DNA of 64,000 nucleotides from positions 110,522,443 to 110,586,442 of the forward strand of contig BSWB01000002.1 of assembly GCA_033239125.1 (NCBI GenBank). The letters are read 5' to 3'. The number at the start of each line of letters is the position of its first letter. The stretch's first letter is position 1. The translations under genes and the position numbers were made by a program. The stretch is from Fagopyrum homotropicum (lineage: Eukaryota; Streptophyta; Magnoliopsida; Caryophyllales; Polygonaceae). Under the pieces are notes generated by a model, which was not told where the DNA came from, did no database searches, and saw only the letters and a program-made list of their open reading frames with translations. Positions 53,833 through 64,000 of this stretch are shown here, in pieces.

Positions 53833-55668
53833 TGTTACGCTAAGAATGTATGCACGCAAAAGTCTTAAATTTATACTCGTTATATTTTTCCTAACTCCTA
53901 GCGAACCCGCAGTGTACGGGACGTTTCGTAGTAGGGATAGTATTCTGAGGTCGAACACAAAGACTGAGGTGAGATTGAATCGATTAGTGACTAAGGATAG
54001 TATTGATCTAGGCTAAGAAAAGAGAAAGAAACAAATAAATGAAAATCTCAATGTTTTTGGGTTTGGTTTTGTGTGGTGATCAGTCAAGAATCACCACGAT
54101 ATAAGAATGCAAAACAAACTAGCAATCTAGCAAATAAACACAAACAAGCAAGACACACACGAGATATGAGATCAAAGAGAGAAAAGCGGATTCTAGGGGT
54201 TGGAAATTCCGGTTATGGCATAGGACTCAAGCTTCTAATCAACCTTAGACAAACTATAGTATGTTGGGAAGGAATGTTTCTCAAATGGGGTCAATTACCG
54301 GGTAGGTCTCATGACCCACTAATCCCGCACCTAAGGTCCTATCACCGGGTAAGTCTCTAGGAGCCTAAGGAAGGGATATCTACACAAACCGGATGGTATT
54401 CTAGGGATCTAACCTCTCTTTACCGGGTAAGTCTCGGGAAGGCAAGTCCTAAACACCTATCCTAGCACACTCAGTCCAATAGCGGCTTGTGAGGCTCACT
54501 ACTACCTAGAGTTCGTCATCTTCGGTATCTAAGAGCAAGAATCACCGGGTAGGTCTCTTCTAACACTTAGTTGCTAACACTAGGTCACCCTAGGATAGAT
54601 TTAGCTCAACAAACACTAGGATTTCAACAATCTAAGATTCTAGCACTTAGATTCATCAAATCAAACGAGTTAGTCAGAATTACGGGTTGTTCGTCCCTTT
54701 CCACGACCGTGGAGTGGCAAGAACGAACCGTGGTTTCCAACAGTAGCTCGGTTCAAGCGAATAAATCAACAAAAGGTACATATTAGTCCATTCTATCATA
54801 GTCCAAGCCATAACCATCGTTTCCTTACCCCAGAATCACATCTATCTAGCCAACAACAAGCATTTCAACAATCAAACTCAACAAGCATACATTCATGGCT
54901 TCCATAGCAAGTAGATGAAGTAAAATAGAGATGAACAAGTAGAAAAAAGAAAACCAAGCTGAATATGAGTTCAAGAAGGACTTAAAACCATTCTAAAGAA
55001 GGTTCAATCGTTTCTTACAAACACTTGCAAAACGGCGTCACAAATCTCACTCAAAACTATGAAAAACTAAGAATCGTGTGTTCTTCTCTTCTTCTCCAAT
55101 GGAACCTTTTCTTCTCCTCCAAGAGTAGCTCCAATCCAATCTTCCAATGAGAGAATATGTGTTGTTGAGAGTGTGGGAGAGAATGGAGTGATGGGGTCTG
55201 TCCTTAACAGCCTACAGGACCACCTTATATCCTCAATAAATTGCAAGAGTCGGCCATGAAGATCATGGAACAGGTGTCACAGCTGTCTGGGGAAAACCAC
55301 GGCCCATTTCCACGCCCGTGGAAGTCCCAGTGGCCGTGATTTTGGTGCCTCAGCTTGTTTTGGATGATCAAGCCTCAATTTGGTGCAAGACATGCACCAA
55401 CAAGGTCCCATGTGTCCTCCTTAGCCCCTAGCTTGCATCCCAATGAGTCCGAAGGTGTGTCATCTCGAGGAACGATCCTCGAATGTATCGTTAAGCTCCT
55501 AAATCTCCCAAAATACCTACAAAGCATGCAAAAGTCCGTGTAGACGTCTATCTCGACAAAATACATGAATGGAGTGCAAACGTCGTGAACTAGTGCTAAA
55601 CCATTCATGAATGAGCGGAAAAACTATCTTAATGAGTGCCTAAACCTAAGTCATAAATCGTGTTATCA
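53833..55668 (-). repeat. Athila C 3' LTR
   Basis: 1836 bp, homologous to the solo LTR 10812-12625. Plus-strand ends TGTTACGCTAAG and GTGTTATCA. Motif modules lie at 54676-54740 and 55292-55345. Confidence 0.92.
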
Positions 55669-57340
55669 AAAATACCCCATACTTAAGGTTTGCTCGTCCC
55701 CGAGAAAGTCCCAACTATAGACTAAGAGATGACATGATTTATGCATGCAGAAAAACAAAAAAAATCTTTTTGGAGTTGTGCTTCTAATATTGGATCACCT
55801 TCATAGTCATGTTTCATGGAAATGGACAAGCGATCATGCATCAAATTAATGAAGGCACGGAAAGACAATTGTACTTAACTTGAAGGCATGCATGAAATGT
55901 AAAAATGAAGAAGTCAAGATGATCATGAGCATATCCAATCTAGATCACTAAGTCTTACACACATGCAAATAGGTCACAAGGGCTTAGGAAATAAGAGGCT
56001 AAGAAATGTTGTGGTTAGGTGGGAATTTTTCTAGGTCATGTGATGCTAATCCGGGAATGGAACTAACTTCACAACTTCACATTTTTTATCAACTTCCCAA
56101 AAGTGTATATTTTCTCCATCTTTTCTTTCTTTTCTTTTCTTTTTCTTTCACTTATTTTTGAGACAATGACATTGGTGTCAAAAGCCGAAACCTTGGTGAT
56201 TAGCCGTCCTCGGGCTTTTATATTTTTCGAGGTGCATCCACATCGGGCACACATACCAAAGCTCGTTAGGACTATCGGTTTATTTGACTTTGGCAAGTCA
56301 CAAACACCAGATTATATGAATGGTGCCGAGTTACTCATCATTTAAACCAACGTCCCCAAACCTATATTTTTGTCTACACTTTCACAACAAATTCAGCACT
56401 TCATTCATAACATTCTTTCAACAACAACTTCACCCCACACTTGCTTTTCACACACTCAACACACTATCATGCTCCTATTCCCGGATGGGTCAAGAGAGGT
56501 CAAATTTGTATCAATTGAGGTGCTCAAACAACATGATCAAGACGAGAAGTAGAGAAAGATGAATTGCCTCATTCATTCCTAAATGATGTGCAAGAACTAG
56601 CATGCAATTTCGACTTTCAATCCTCAATCCAATCAAGGCAAGCATCATAATCACAAATCATTCATGTGATTCAAGATAAGTACTTCAAGTCCATATATGC
56701 ATTCATCTATTCAACACAAAATGCCATCCATAGCCAATTCACAAGACAATTTCGTCATAAGGGTCATTCCCAAGCTTAGAAGCACTAAAATTTTTTTAAA
56801 TTTTCTGATTTTTTTGGATTTTTTTTTGAAATATCTATGTACAATGCAAAACATGTGACAATATTAAACTATCTTAGATACTAATTATGCAAGTGATCAT
56901 GAAAACCCCACCCCATACTTAGAAACACATTGTCCCCAATGTGTAAATGAAGTAAAGAAGAGTGAAAAAGGGTTCTCACAATGTAAAAATGGTTTGCTTC
57001 GGTATTTGGGTTCACTCAAGTGGATTGATGGTGGATGATCCTATCAACAATGGTAGAGAGCTCAAGGTGTTCGTTATGGCGTCGGGACCCGCGCTAGGCA
57101 CCGCTAGCCGTCCAAGTTCCTCGTCCGCTCCACCCATAATTGATGAGGGGCTCATCATCATCCACATGCCATGCAAGGCTTCCATGCTACTTAGACTCTA
57201 GCACACAAACTCCAAACACAAAAACACACAAAAACAGAAAAATGAAAGCAAAAACGAAAACAAAAAGGGAAAGATGTCTACCAATGGGTTGCCTCCCACC
57301 AAGCGCTTCTTTAAGGTTATTAGCTTGACCAAACTCGGGG
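55669..57340 (-). other. Athila C 3' non-coding region
   Basis: Holds the 3' polypurine site (55669-55690, AAGTATGGGGTATTTT on the minus strand) and an internal second copy (56905-56945). Between them the sequence is AT-rich, with long T and A runs near 56790-56830. I see no gene; apparent frames here are short. Confidence 0.7.
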
Positions 57341-57345
57341 GCGTT

Positions 57346-57928
57346 CTACTCAAGGTGAAGTGGGGCAATCATGTCCATCGGAGCTCCCAGGATATACTTC
57401 TTCAAACGGTGCCCATTCACCTTAAAATCTCCACAATGCTCCCCTCCTATCTCAACCGCTCCATGGGGAAAGATCTTCTTCACCACATAAGAACCCGTCC
57501 ATCTTGACTTTAGCTTTCCGGGGAAGAGCCACAACCTTGAGTTGAAGAGAAGAACAAGGTCGACTTCATTCAACTCCTTTGGGATAAGACGCTTGTCATG
57601 CCAACGTTTTCGTCCTTTCCTTGTAAATCCGGGCGTTTTCATAGGCATCCAACCGGATCTCCTCAAGAGCATTCATGTCAAGCAACCTTTTCTCTCCGGC
57701 CTCCTTGAGGTCAAAATTCAGCCATCTAATGGCTCAATACGCTCTATGCTCCATCTCTACCGGAAGATGGCAAGACTTGCCATAAACTAGCTTGTAGGGA
57801 GTGGTGCCAATCGGTGTCTTGAAAGCGGTTCTATAAGCCCACAAAGCATCATCGAGCTTCATAGCCCAATCCTTTCTCGTCCTAGAGACCGTCTTTTCAA
57901 GAATTCCCTTTATCTCTCTGTTCGGGAA
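57346..57928 (-). pseudogene. Athila C integrase, C-terminal part
   Basis: The open piece 57672-57346 reads KRWHDKRLIPKELNEVDLVL, LLFNSRLWLFPGKLKSRWTG and VFK-like KIFPHGAVEIGGEHCGDFKV, the GPY-type end seen at 29480-29738. Further upstream (57673-57928) WAYRTAFKTPIGTTPY-like sequence continues to NREIKGILEKTVSRTRK, where the Tat-like element cuts it. Catalytic part outside. Confidence 0.85.
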
Positions 57929-58302
57929 TGAAATTTCATGAATTTAGTTATTTATGAAATTATATAAAACTCATGAAATTGACTATAAATATTTTTGGTA
58001 TAGTTAATTTCGTATAACCATATTTTAAATTTTTAGGCTTCAATAAAAAAATAAATAAATAAATAAAACTAAGCCTAAAAAAATATTGATTAAGAGCTTA
58101 AAAAAAATTACAAAAGTAATTTAGCTCATTTACTACCAAGGTGATTAATTGGTAAATTAAAAAAAGAGCTAGAATTATGGGATTGGTTTCTCTAACTACG
58201 TTGGTTTGGCGGACTAAAACAAAAAAGAAATGGATAAATGGTATAAATGTTGAGTTAGTGGGATTAGTGGGGAGTTAATTCTGTAACTCCTCCAATAACT
58301 AT

Positions 58303-58309
58303 TATATAA
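58303..58309 (+). promoter_or_regulatory. Candidate LTR TATA box
   Basis: TATATAA at about 375 bases into the LTR, followed by the palindrome AAGAGATCTCTT. Confidence 0.5.
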
Positions 58310-59068
58310 AAAAGAGATCTCTTCATATATTTTTTTTAGAGGAGATTTACGCAGCATTAACTACAACACAATCAAAGAAAAGAAAATTTGAAGCAGAAGA
58401 AAAGAGTTGAAGAGGGCACTACACGTTAACAAGGAAGGAGAAGAAGGAAAGTTGTTGGTAATGATTTACTTCTTACATACAATCTTCCTTCTATCTTTGT
58501 TTTCAAAAATGTGCAGCAAATATGAATTGTGCTTTGATAAATTTGTATACAAAGCGCATTGCTCTTCACTTGGAAATTCTAATCATGTTATTTGTTGAGT
58601 CCGACAAAATCTCTTGTGTCAATTTCAAATGAATTTGAAATGAATCTCTTCTGTTGTTTTCAAAAATCTACACACATAAAACATACATAAACAAATTATT
58701 TGAACACTCTTGTTTTGTTTATCATTCAACAAGTTAAACACTCTTGATTTGTTTTTTCAAACAAAAATTCAAGAAGCTTTTGTTCTTATGTAATGGAGGC
58801 AAGCCATTTAATCAAACCATTACATAAAGTTCAACCCAAATTTAACCCCAAAAGTTTCTGCATACTTGAAATGGCATGTGATACACATTACAAGTCCCTG
58901 CCATGGCTCAAATTAAAGAAGTATTCTACCATATTGATTTGGGGTTTTGTTTTATTTATATTAATCCTCCTGTCAATTCTTCATCAAGATGTGAAGGGCA
59001 TGGCTTCACGTTCATGCTCAAATGATGTAAATAGTAGCAAAAAAAAATATACATTTGTATTCAAGTCT

Positions 59069-59290
59069 CGTAGTTGGTTCGAAAGTATATACTTTCGACC
59101 GCTACGTTAACCCGTAGTTGGTCCGAAAGTATATACTTTCGGACGCTACGTTAACCCGTAGTTAGTCCGAAAGTAATTACTTTCGACTGCTACTCAAAAC
59201 TCGTAGTTGATTCGAAAGTGACTACTTTCGATCGCTACATTATACCCGCAGTTGGTTTTGAAGTTGTTTTCTTCCGACCGAAGACAAAAA
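59069..59290 (+). repeat. Tandem array of palindromic 44-45 bp units
   Basis: Units start at about 59069, 59113, 59157, 59202 and 59247. Each is CGTAGTTGG-like, then a palindrome centred on GAAAGTATATACTTTC (variants in units 3-5), then CGCTACG. In unit 2 the inner palindrome is perfect over 24 bases, and the outer CGTAG/CTACG arms extend it, so each unit can fold as a hairpin. The last unit is decayed. Confidence 0.85.
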
Positions 59291-60010
59291 ATCATAGGCT
59301 CATGTTTTCAACACGTTTACTCTTGTAAACAAACTACTAACACCCATGCGCAAGTGTACGCCTTTAGTATACCAGGACAATTTTTCAATGGGGTTCAGTT
59401 GATAGGTCTCCTTGATTGTTGTCTAACTCCATAACCGGACTGAAAGGAATTACTGCGGTCGATCGAAAATGACAACTTTGACTGTTGTGTACATATCCAC
59501 GATACATCAGTTCTTTCATGAGCAATCGGATGTGAAAAAAAAAAAGCCAAAGAGCTTTAATAGATATTGGAAGTAGAGCATATGAAAATGAAAAGAGCAA
59601 ACAGATACCCCTCTGCAAAAGTTTTCAAATTGATCAAAACTAAGAAGATAGACAAAGCGTGTGAAAGAAAAAGAAATATAAAAAGGAAAATTCATTGAAA
59701 GCACTCAAAGCAGTAGGATTTTGTTTTGAACTCTCAGGGGTCTATTTTAATTCTCAATAAAATGGCAGTGAATCCATTTTAAAACAAAAATAAGATAAAA
59801 GGTAGAGTAATGAAATTGTAAAATATTTGATCAATACTCACGTGGGATGTGTAGTAAAATTTACACTTTACAAAGCAAATTAGAGTGTGTTTTTAAAATA
59901 GACCCACAAAATATTTTACTTTTACAAAAGTGACCCAATTAAGACAAAGTCTTAATAAATAGGATCATAAATTTACGATTATGTATCGTAATCAAATATT
60001 TATATATTTA

Positions 60011-60720
60011 GAACTACGTAAGGACTTGCGCCACTCAAATGGCTACGTAGGTAACCCGGTACTAAGTTTAAAAAATATTATCGGGTACAGTCGCAAATCA
60101 AATCCAAATTATCTTTCATGAAAGAACTACGTATGAGTTGATTCCGTTTATTTTTACGGATACGTAGGAAATTTGATACAAAAGAAATACATATTAAATT
60201 CAATCACAAAATATATTTTTGACTTTTATATGAAATGAAAGTCATAAAGTTAAATTTTAAATAATCTTTTAATACAAAAGAATACGTATTAAATTCAATC
60301 GCAAAATATATTTTTGACTTTTATATCAAATAAAAGTCGTAAAATTAAATTCTAAATATATCTTTTAAGAACTATGTACGACTTGATTCCTAATAAAGGA
60401 TACGTAGGAAATTTGGTAAATTATAAACCAGATTCAGCCACAAGTTTTAAAATAAAATAAAATAAAATAACCTATCACTATTTTTGATCATGTGCGTGAT
60501 AGTAGGGATAAATTAAGCAACCCTTCCTAGAAGGTGGGTTTAATTTAATCCTTTGATGCATGATCGAGATATAAATACCATGCAAATGATAGTTGAATCA
60601 TCGTCTAGGCAACCCTTCTTAGAAGGTGGGTCGGGACTTTGATTCTCTGATGCATGAAAACACCGCACGGAACTACGTGAGGTTTGATCCTCTTTAACGA
60701 GGTACGTAGGCAACCCGTCC
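60011..60720 (+). repeat. Four dispersed GAACTACGT...TACGTAGG hairpin units
   Basis: At 60011-60058, 60124-60173, 60369-60416 and 60669-60720. Each is GAACTACGT (GAACTATGT in the third), about 12-20 bases usually with TTGATTCC or TTTGATCC, a small stem-loop, then TACGTAGG; the first and last end in AACCC. Between the third and fourth, GCAACCCTTCYTAGAAGGTGGG occurs twice (about 60518 and 60610), also a hairpin. Confidence 0.8.
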
Positions 60721-60918
60721 AAAAGCAAGTGCAGCCCAAATCACCAAAACCAACCAAACATCGGTATTTATAGAACTTAGAATCAAAAGGTCAAAAAGAG
60801 AGGGTCGAACTCAAATAAAAAAAAATAATAAATAAAATGTGTTCTGTAAATTTGTATTCGAATAAAATATAAAAAAGACGTTTTGTAAATTTGTGTACAT
60901 TTTTACTCAACATATTTT

Positions 60919-60937
60919 TGGCACGCCCAGTGGGACC
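60919..60937 (+). other. Primer binding site of Tat-like element
   Basis: TGGCACGCCCAGTGGGACC six bases after the LTR end. I do not assign the tRNA from memory. Confidence 0.65.
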
Positions 60938-60978
60938 TTTTCTTTCTTTTCATCTCTAAGTTATACATATACTAATGT

Positions 60979-61995
60979 TTGATCTTATTTGATTACAAGG
61001 AAATGGCGTCAAGGGCGATTGTGAACTTCAATGAACTCCCGGCTACCTTCGTCATCCAAGGAGGGCGATGGCTCCGCCGCAAGTCATTTGAGGTTGTCTT
61101 TGACATTGCTCCCAATGCAATCCATGCTGAAATCCCTTTGAAAAACTCTTTCAAGAGTCTTCAAGGTTTGGAGGAGTATGCAACTCCGAAGTCGTCCACG
61201 ACTGTATCGGGACATGGGGGCATAAAGCCCAACTACAAGCTCAACAATGGGAAACCTGCTTATGTCAAAGTTGGACATGACAATTCTCCTAGCTTTGATG
61301 GCACAAAGCCTTCCGCTAGGGTTGTCCCAAGACCAATCATTCGTATCATCAAGAAGAATGGTGTGCCTGTTGGTATTCCTGCTGAAAACACTGTTAAGAA
61401 GGTGAACAAGTGTCGAAGAAGGAGGGGACGCAAGAATGGTTCCCGTCGTAACACTGGACCGCTTCGTAAACTAGCTTCCTCACCGGCTTTAAAACAAGCC
61501 AACACAATCCTTTGTGAAGCTGCAAAAGAGCTTTTAAACTCAAAACATGCAATGGATAATTTTTCAATGGCTACCGCAAGGCAAATTCTTGTAGGGTCAA
61601 TTCCTATTATATTGGACAAATTTGAGCAAGTCTACATGACTTCTTATTCCGAGGAGGGTAATCAACCGAAAGCTCCAAAGCTTAAAATCAACAAACCCTC
61701 ACGGGCCAAGAAAAATTCAAATGAGAATGAAGTGATTGAAGAAACTTTTAAAACTCAAAAGAGAGAAAGAAGTCTTCGTGTTTCTAAAAGCTCAGTCTCG
61801 CAAGAGGCTCAAGTTGTTTCTTGTGATGGTCCAGTTACAAGATCAAAAGTTAAGTCAACGACTTATGCTCAAGTAACTTCACAACCACCAAGTCCACAAC
61901 GAGAATCGGAAGAAAGCTCAAATTCTCCTTTGTATGGAGATTTATCTTCTCTATTCCAGGAGGAGGAATTTCCACATGTTATTACAAAGGAATGA
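60979..61995 (+). CDS. Tat-like element ORF1, function unknown
   Basis: 338 codons from the first ATG; the ATG at 61003 (MASRAIVNFNELPATF) is in better context and equally likely. The protein is basic, with no zinc knuckle or known enzyme motif: FVIQGGRWLRRKSFEVVF, a basic patch KKVNKCRRRRGRKNGSRRN (possible nuclear or nucleic-acid-binding signal), a possibly helical part KQANTILCEAAKELLNSKHA, and a Ser-rich tail. It ends at TGA 61993-61995 and the same frame continues into gag, so it may be a separate ORF1, as in Ogre elements, or the first part of a polyprotein with a nonsense codon. Confidence 0.6.
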   Translation: MILFDYKEMASRAIVNFNELPATFVIQGGRWLRRKSFEVVFDIAPNAIHAEIPLKNSFKSLQGLEEYATPKSSTTVSGHGGIKPNYKLNNGKPAYVKVGHDNSPSFDGTKPSARVVPRPIIRIIKKNGVPVGIPAENTVKKVNKCRRRRGRKNGSRRNTGPLRKLASSPALKQANTILCEAAKELLNSKHAMDNFSMATARQILVGSIPIILDKFEQVYMTSYSEEGNQPKAPKLKINKPSRAKKNSNENEVIEETFKTQKRERSLRVSKSSVSQEAQVVSCDGPVTRSKVKSTTYAQVTSQPPSPQRESEESSNSPLYGDLSSLFQEEEFPHVITKE

Positions 61996-64000
61996 GCAAC
62001 GAGAGTTGTAACCCAAAATGAATCTGAGAATATGCAACTGTTCATGACCGGAACAACAAGTGTTAAGGAACAACTTCAAGACTTGCAAAGGTCATTAGCC
62101 GCAAGAGAAGCTCAAATAGCTACACTTATGACTCAAATTGAGAACCAAGCTAATGCTAGTCGACATGAGCCAGTAAGGACGAACGATGAAAGTCCTGGTG
62201 GTAGCTCATCCGTTTCCCCACAAGAGATTAGGGAAATGATTGCTCAAGGAATCCGAGAATTCCAAGTGTCATAAAACCCTCCAGTACTCGGGTATAGAAA
62301 GCCATATCCGATCCAATATGATTCAGTACCATTTCCTCCCGGTTATCAAAGACCAACTTTTGATAAGTTTGATGGAATGCATGGATCACCACCCGAGCAT
62401 TTGGCTCATTTTTACTCAGCATGTGGTGAGACCGCATTGAGTGATGCTTTGTTGATCCGACAATTTGTCCAATCTTTAAAGGGATCGGCATTTACTTGGT
62501 ACACTCAACTTCAACCGGGATCAATCCACACATGGGATGATTTACAAAGAGCATTCCTAGCTCAATTTGTGAGCTCTAAGCCAAAGGTATCCATTATGGA
62601 TCTTGCTAATACCTTTCAAAGGTCAAATGAGCTTGCAAATGATTTTATCGCCAGATGGCGAAGCTTGAGACTTCAATGCCCAGAAAAGCTAAGTGAAGAG
62701 GCATGTGTCCAGATGTTTACTAATAACTTAATTCCTGAGTTAGCAGTGCATGTTGGTAGTGCTGAGCCTCGTTCTTTTGATGCCTTAGTTTCAAAGGCTT
62801 GCAATGTTGAACGACAATTGGCTCGGTGTGATGCAAAAACCTATCGTCCTCAGGCAAATGAACTTAAAAGAGATGATGGAAAAAGACCTTTTAAAAAGGG
62901 AGAGTCTATGGCAACCTTTATTAAACCCGGAAATAAAATCTTCACAGGAAATAATTCCCAAAATCAAGATAGAGGATAAGGTAAAGATGTCATTAAAAGA
63001 CTCACTCTTGAGGAAATGAAGCAAAAGAAATATCCTTTTGACGATGATGATATCCAACGGATTTTTGATGAGTTGATGTCGTCTAAGCTTCTTACACTTC
63101 CAGAGTCAAAAAGGCCAAATGAAGTTGGAAGGACAAATGATCCAAAGTATTGTCCTTATCACCAAATTGTTAGTCACCCTATAAAAGATTGTTATGTCTT
63201 CAAAGATATAGTTGAGAGGATGATTAGCAAAGGAGAAATCAAGATTGAAGGTGAAGACTCGGTAGCTCCAAAGGCTTCATCAAATACTACATCCTTAGTG
63301 GATGCGGATAATTTGGTGATTTCCAATACACTCGAAGAACCATCTGGATTAAATGAAGATGACGGTATTCTCACGGTTTCCTTACCTATGATGGCGATAC
63401 CCGTACAATTTTCAATAGACGGTGGAAATGATATCCGCATCGTTTGGGCATATCTTGATATGCCAAGAGATGGTCCCGGAGTCCCGACTCTATATGAGAT
63501 CATGACGTGCTCAGATATCGAAGATCTGTTTTCAGATGACGATGATCTTGACATTGATAGTGATTTTGAGTGGAAAACTTGTGTAACTCGAAAGACCCGG
63601 CCAGAAGCCACTCACAAATCGAGTTCTCCTGGGTTTAGAATGATCGGAAGAAAACCCGAGAAAAAGAAAAACAAGAAAAACAAAAAGAAGAAAAACAAGA
63701 AGGAAAAGAAGCTAAATTCTGACTGTGAGGAAGAATACGTTCAACCTGAGAGGGTACCGGTTACCTTGAAAGATTTTGTCCCAAAGAAATTTTATGGTGA
63801 TGGAGAACCTTTAGAAGATGAGGCATTTTGGGGCGATGAAGTTGCTCAATGTTGCATGGCCACATGGGCCGACATATGTGAAGAAGAGGAGGAACCTGAA
63901 GTTGATGCAGTTTCTCTTCGTTCCGGACGTCAACTTCTATCTCCGAAACCCAATGAAAAAAGAAAGGAGAAAGAATTGATTTCCAATGAACATTCAAAAG
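61996..64000 (+). pseudogene. Tat-like gag (two in-frame stops), runs off the window
   Basis: In the same frame as ORF1. A coiled-coil segment (VKEQLQDLQRSLAAREAQIA) precedes TAA 62272-62274. Then RPTFDKFDGMHGSPPEHLAH, AFTWYTQLQPGSIHTWDDLQ, FLAQFVSSKPKVSIMDLANT and the second half of the gag core, TAA 62977-62979. From 62980 the frame is open to the edge (340 codons): KYCPYHQIVSHPIKDCYVFK is an atypical Cys/His cluster (C-x2-H-x5-H-x3-C) where a zinc knuckle would be, followed by acidic and Lys/Asn-rich tracts (KKKNKKNKKKKNKK) and VSLRSGRQLL. Only two stops in 2 kb suggests a rather young copy. Confidence 0.82.

Larger units (their letters stand above)
53833..57928 (-). mobile_element. Athila subfamily C element (3' part; split by Tat-like element)
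   Basis: Minus strand: integrase C-terminal part, short 3' region, polypurine site, 3' LTR. It inserted in Athila A gag (candidate duplication GGAGT at 53828-53832) and is cut inside integrase at 57928. The space between integrase end and the internal polypurine-like site is only about 400 bp, against about 2.5 kb in Athila B, so ORF3 has been lost. Confidence 0.88.
57929..60912 (+). repeat. Tat-like 5' LTR
   Basis: 2984 bp with TGAAATTTCATG...CTCAACA ends. The left end is set by the break in Athila integrase homology, the right by the primer site. It contains a TATA candidate, an array of five palindromic repeats (59069-59290) and four GAACTACGT hairpins. A 105-codon frame at 58793-59110 (with a hydrophobic LIWGFVLFILILLSIL stretch) lies in it and is unexplained. 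Confidence 0.75.
57929..64000 (+). mobile_element. Tat/Ogre-like Ty3/gypsy element, 5' part
   Basis: A long LTR (57929-60912), a primer site, an extra ORF1 ahead of gag, and gag running to the window edge. The ORF1-before-gag order and the gag type (AFTWYTQLQPGSIHTWDDLQ) suggest the Tat lineage; without pol this is provisional. GGGAA (57924-57928) is the likely duplication. Confidence 0.75.

Noticed and set aside
55700..56900. Possible host gene in the gap of Athila C
   Set aside because: The stretch aligns in layout with the 3' non-coding region of Athila B, between the two polypurine-like sites, and its frames are short and low-complexity.
59069..59290. CRISPR-like array
   Set aside because: The units are contiguous palindromes of 44-45 bp without unique spacers, inside a plant LTR retrotransposon.

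Overview
This window looks like transposon-dense, gene-poor chromatin of a flowering plant, probably a eudicot and probably pericentromeric. I see no host gene, no rRNA or tRNA gene and no prokaryotic feature. Almost every base can be assigned to plant LTR retrotransposons of four lineages (Ty3/gypsy Athila, Tekay/Del chromovirus and a Tat/Ogre-like element; Ty1/copia SIRE-like) plus one hAT DNA transposon. Nearly all coding regions are broken by stops, frameshifts or deletions. The species cannot be named from sequence alone.

Layout, left to right. 1-6449: minus-strand Athila (subfamily 'A'; its other end lies outside) with 5' LTR, tRNA-Asp type primer site, broken gag and protease, and an open RT-RNase H, but no integrase. 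It is inserted in the 3' end of a minus-strand SIRE-like copia element that runs from 41463 down to 6450. That copia element was split by Athila 'B' (9464-35063, plus strand, TSD ATTCC) and by a hAT transposon (35201-37818, TSD GCTGGAGT). Athila B itself carries a solo LTR of Athila 'C' inside its 5' LTR (10812-12625, TSD ATATC) and a whole Tekay chromovirus in its RNase H region (17300-28152, TSD GTATA). These four pairs of target-site duplications make the nesting order nearly unambiguous.

41464-51073 is a mosaic: a 5'-truncated minus-strand Tekay, a piece of minus-strand Athila A, a truncated plus-strand Athila A LTR, about 360 bp I cannot assign, and the 3' end of another minus-strand Tekay. 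From 51074 rightward a second nest is open at the window edge: Athila A (plus) is split by Athila C (minus, from 53833), which is split by a Tat/Ogre-like element (plus, from 57929). Its 3-kb LTR, extra ORF1 and gag run off the end.

No cellular pathway is encoded. The remnants are the gag, protease, RT, RNase H and integrase modules of retrotransposons, a hAT transposase, and two kinds of accessory ORF (Athila ORF3 and a copia 3' ORF). The most interesting signal is non-coding. Each family carries its own short repeated motif, usually a GC-cored palindrome, in clusters of half-sites around full sites. In two Athila subfamilies these clusters sit at matching positions (LTR, protease-RT linker, downstream of pol) although the motif differs: CCTCGGTCGAGG-like in A, CCACGGCCGTGG in B and C. 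The copia element has CAAGGCCTTG clusters and the Tekay elements have GC-rich or CAGCCCA clusters. A second, separate motif (GAACTACGT...TACGTAGG hairpin) is shared by the hAT transposon and the Tat-like LTR.
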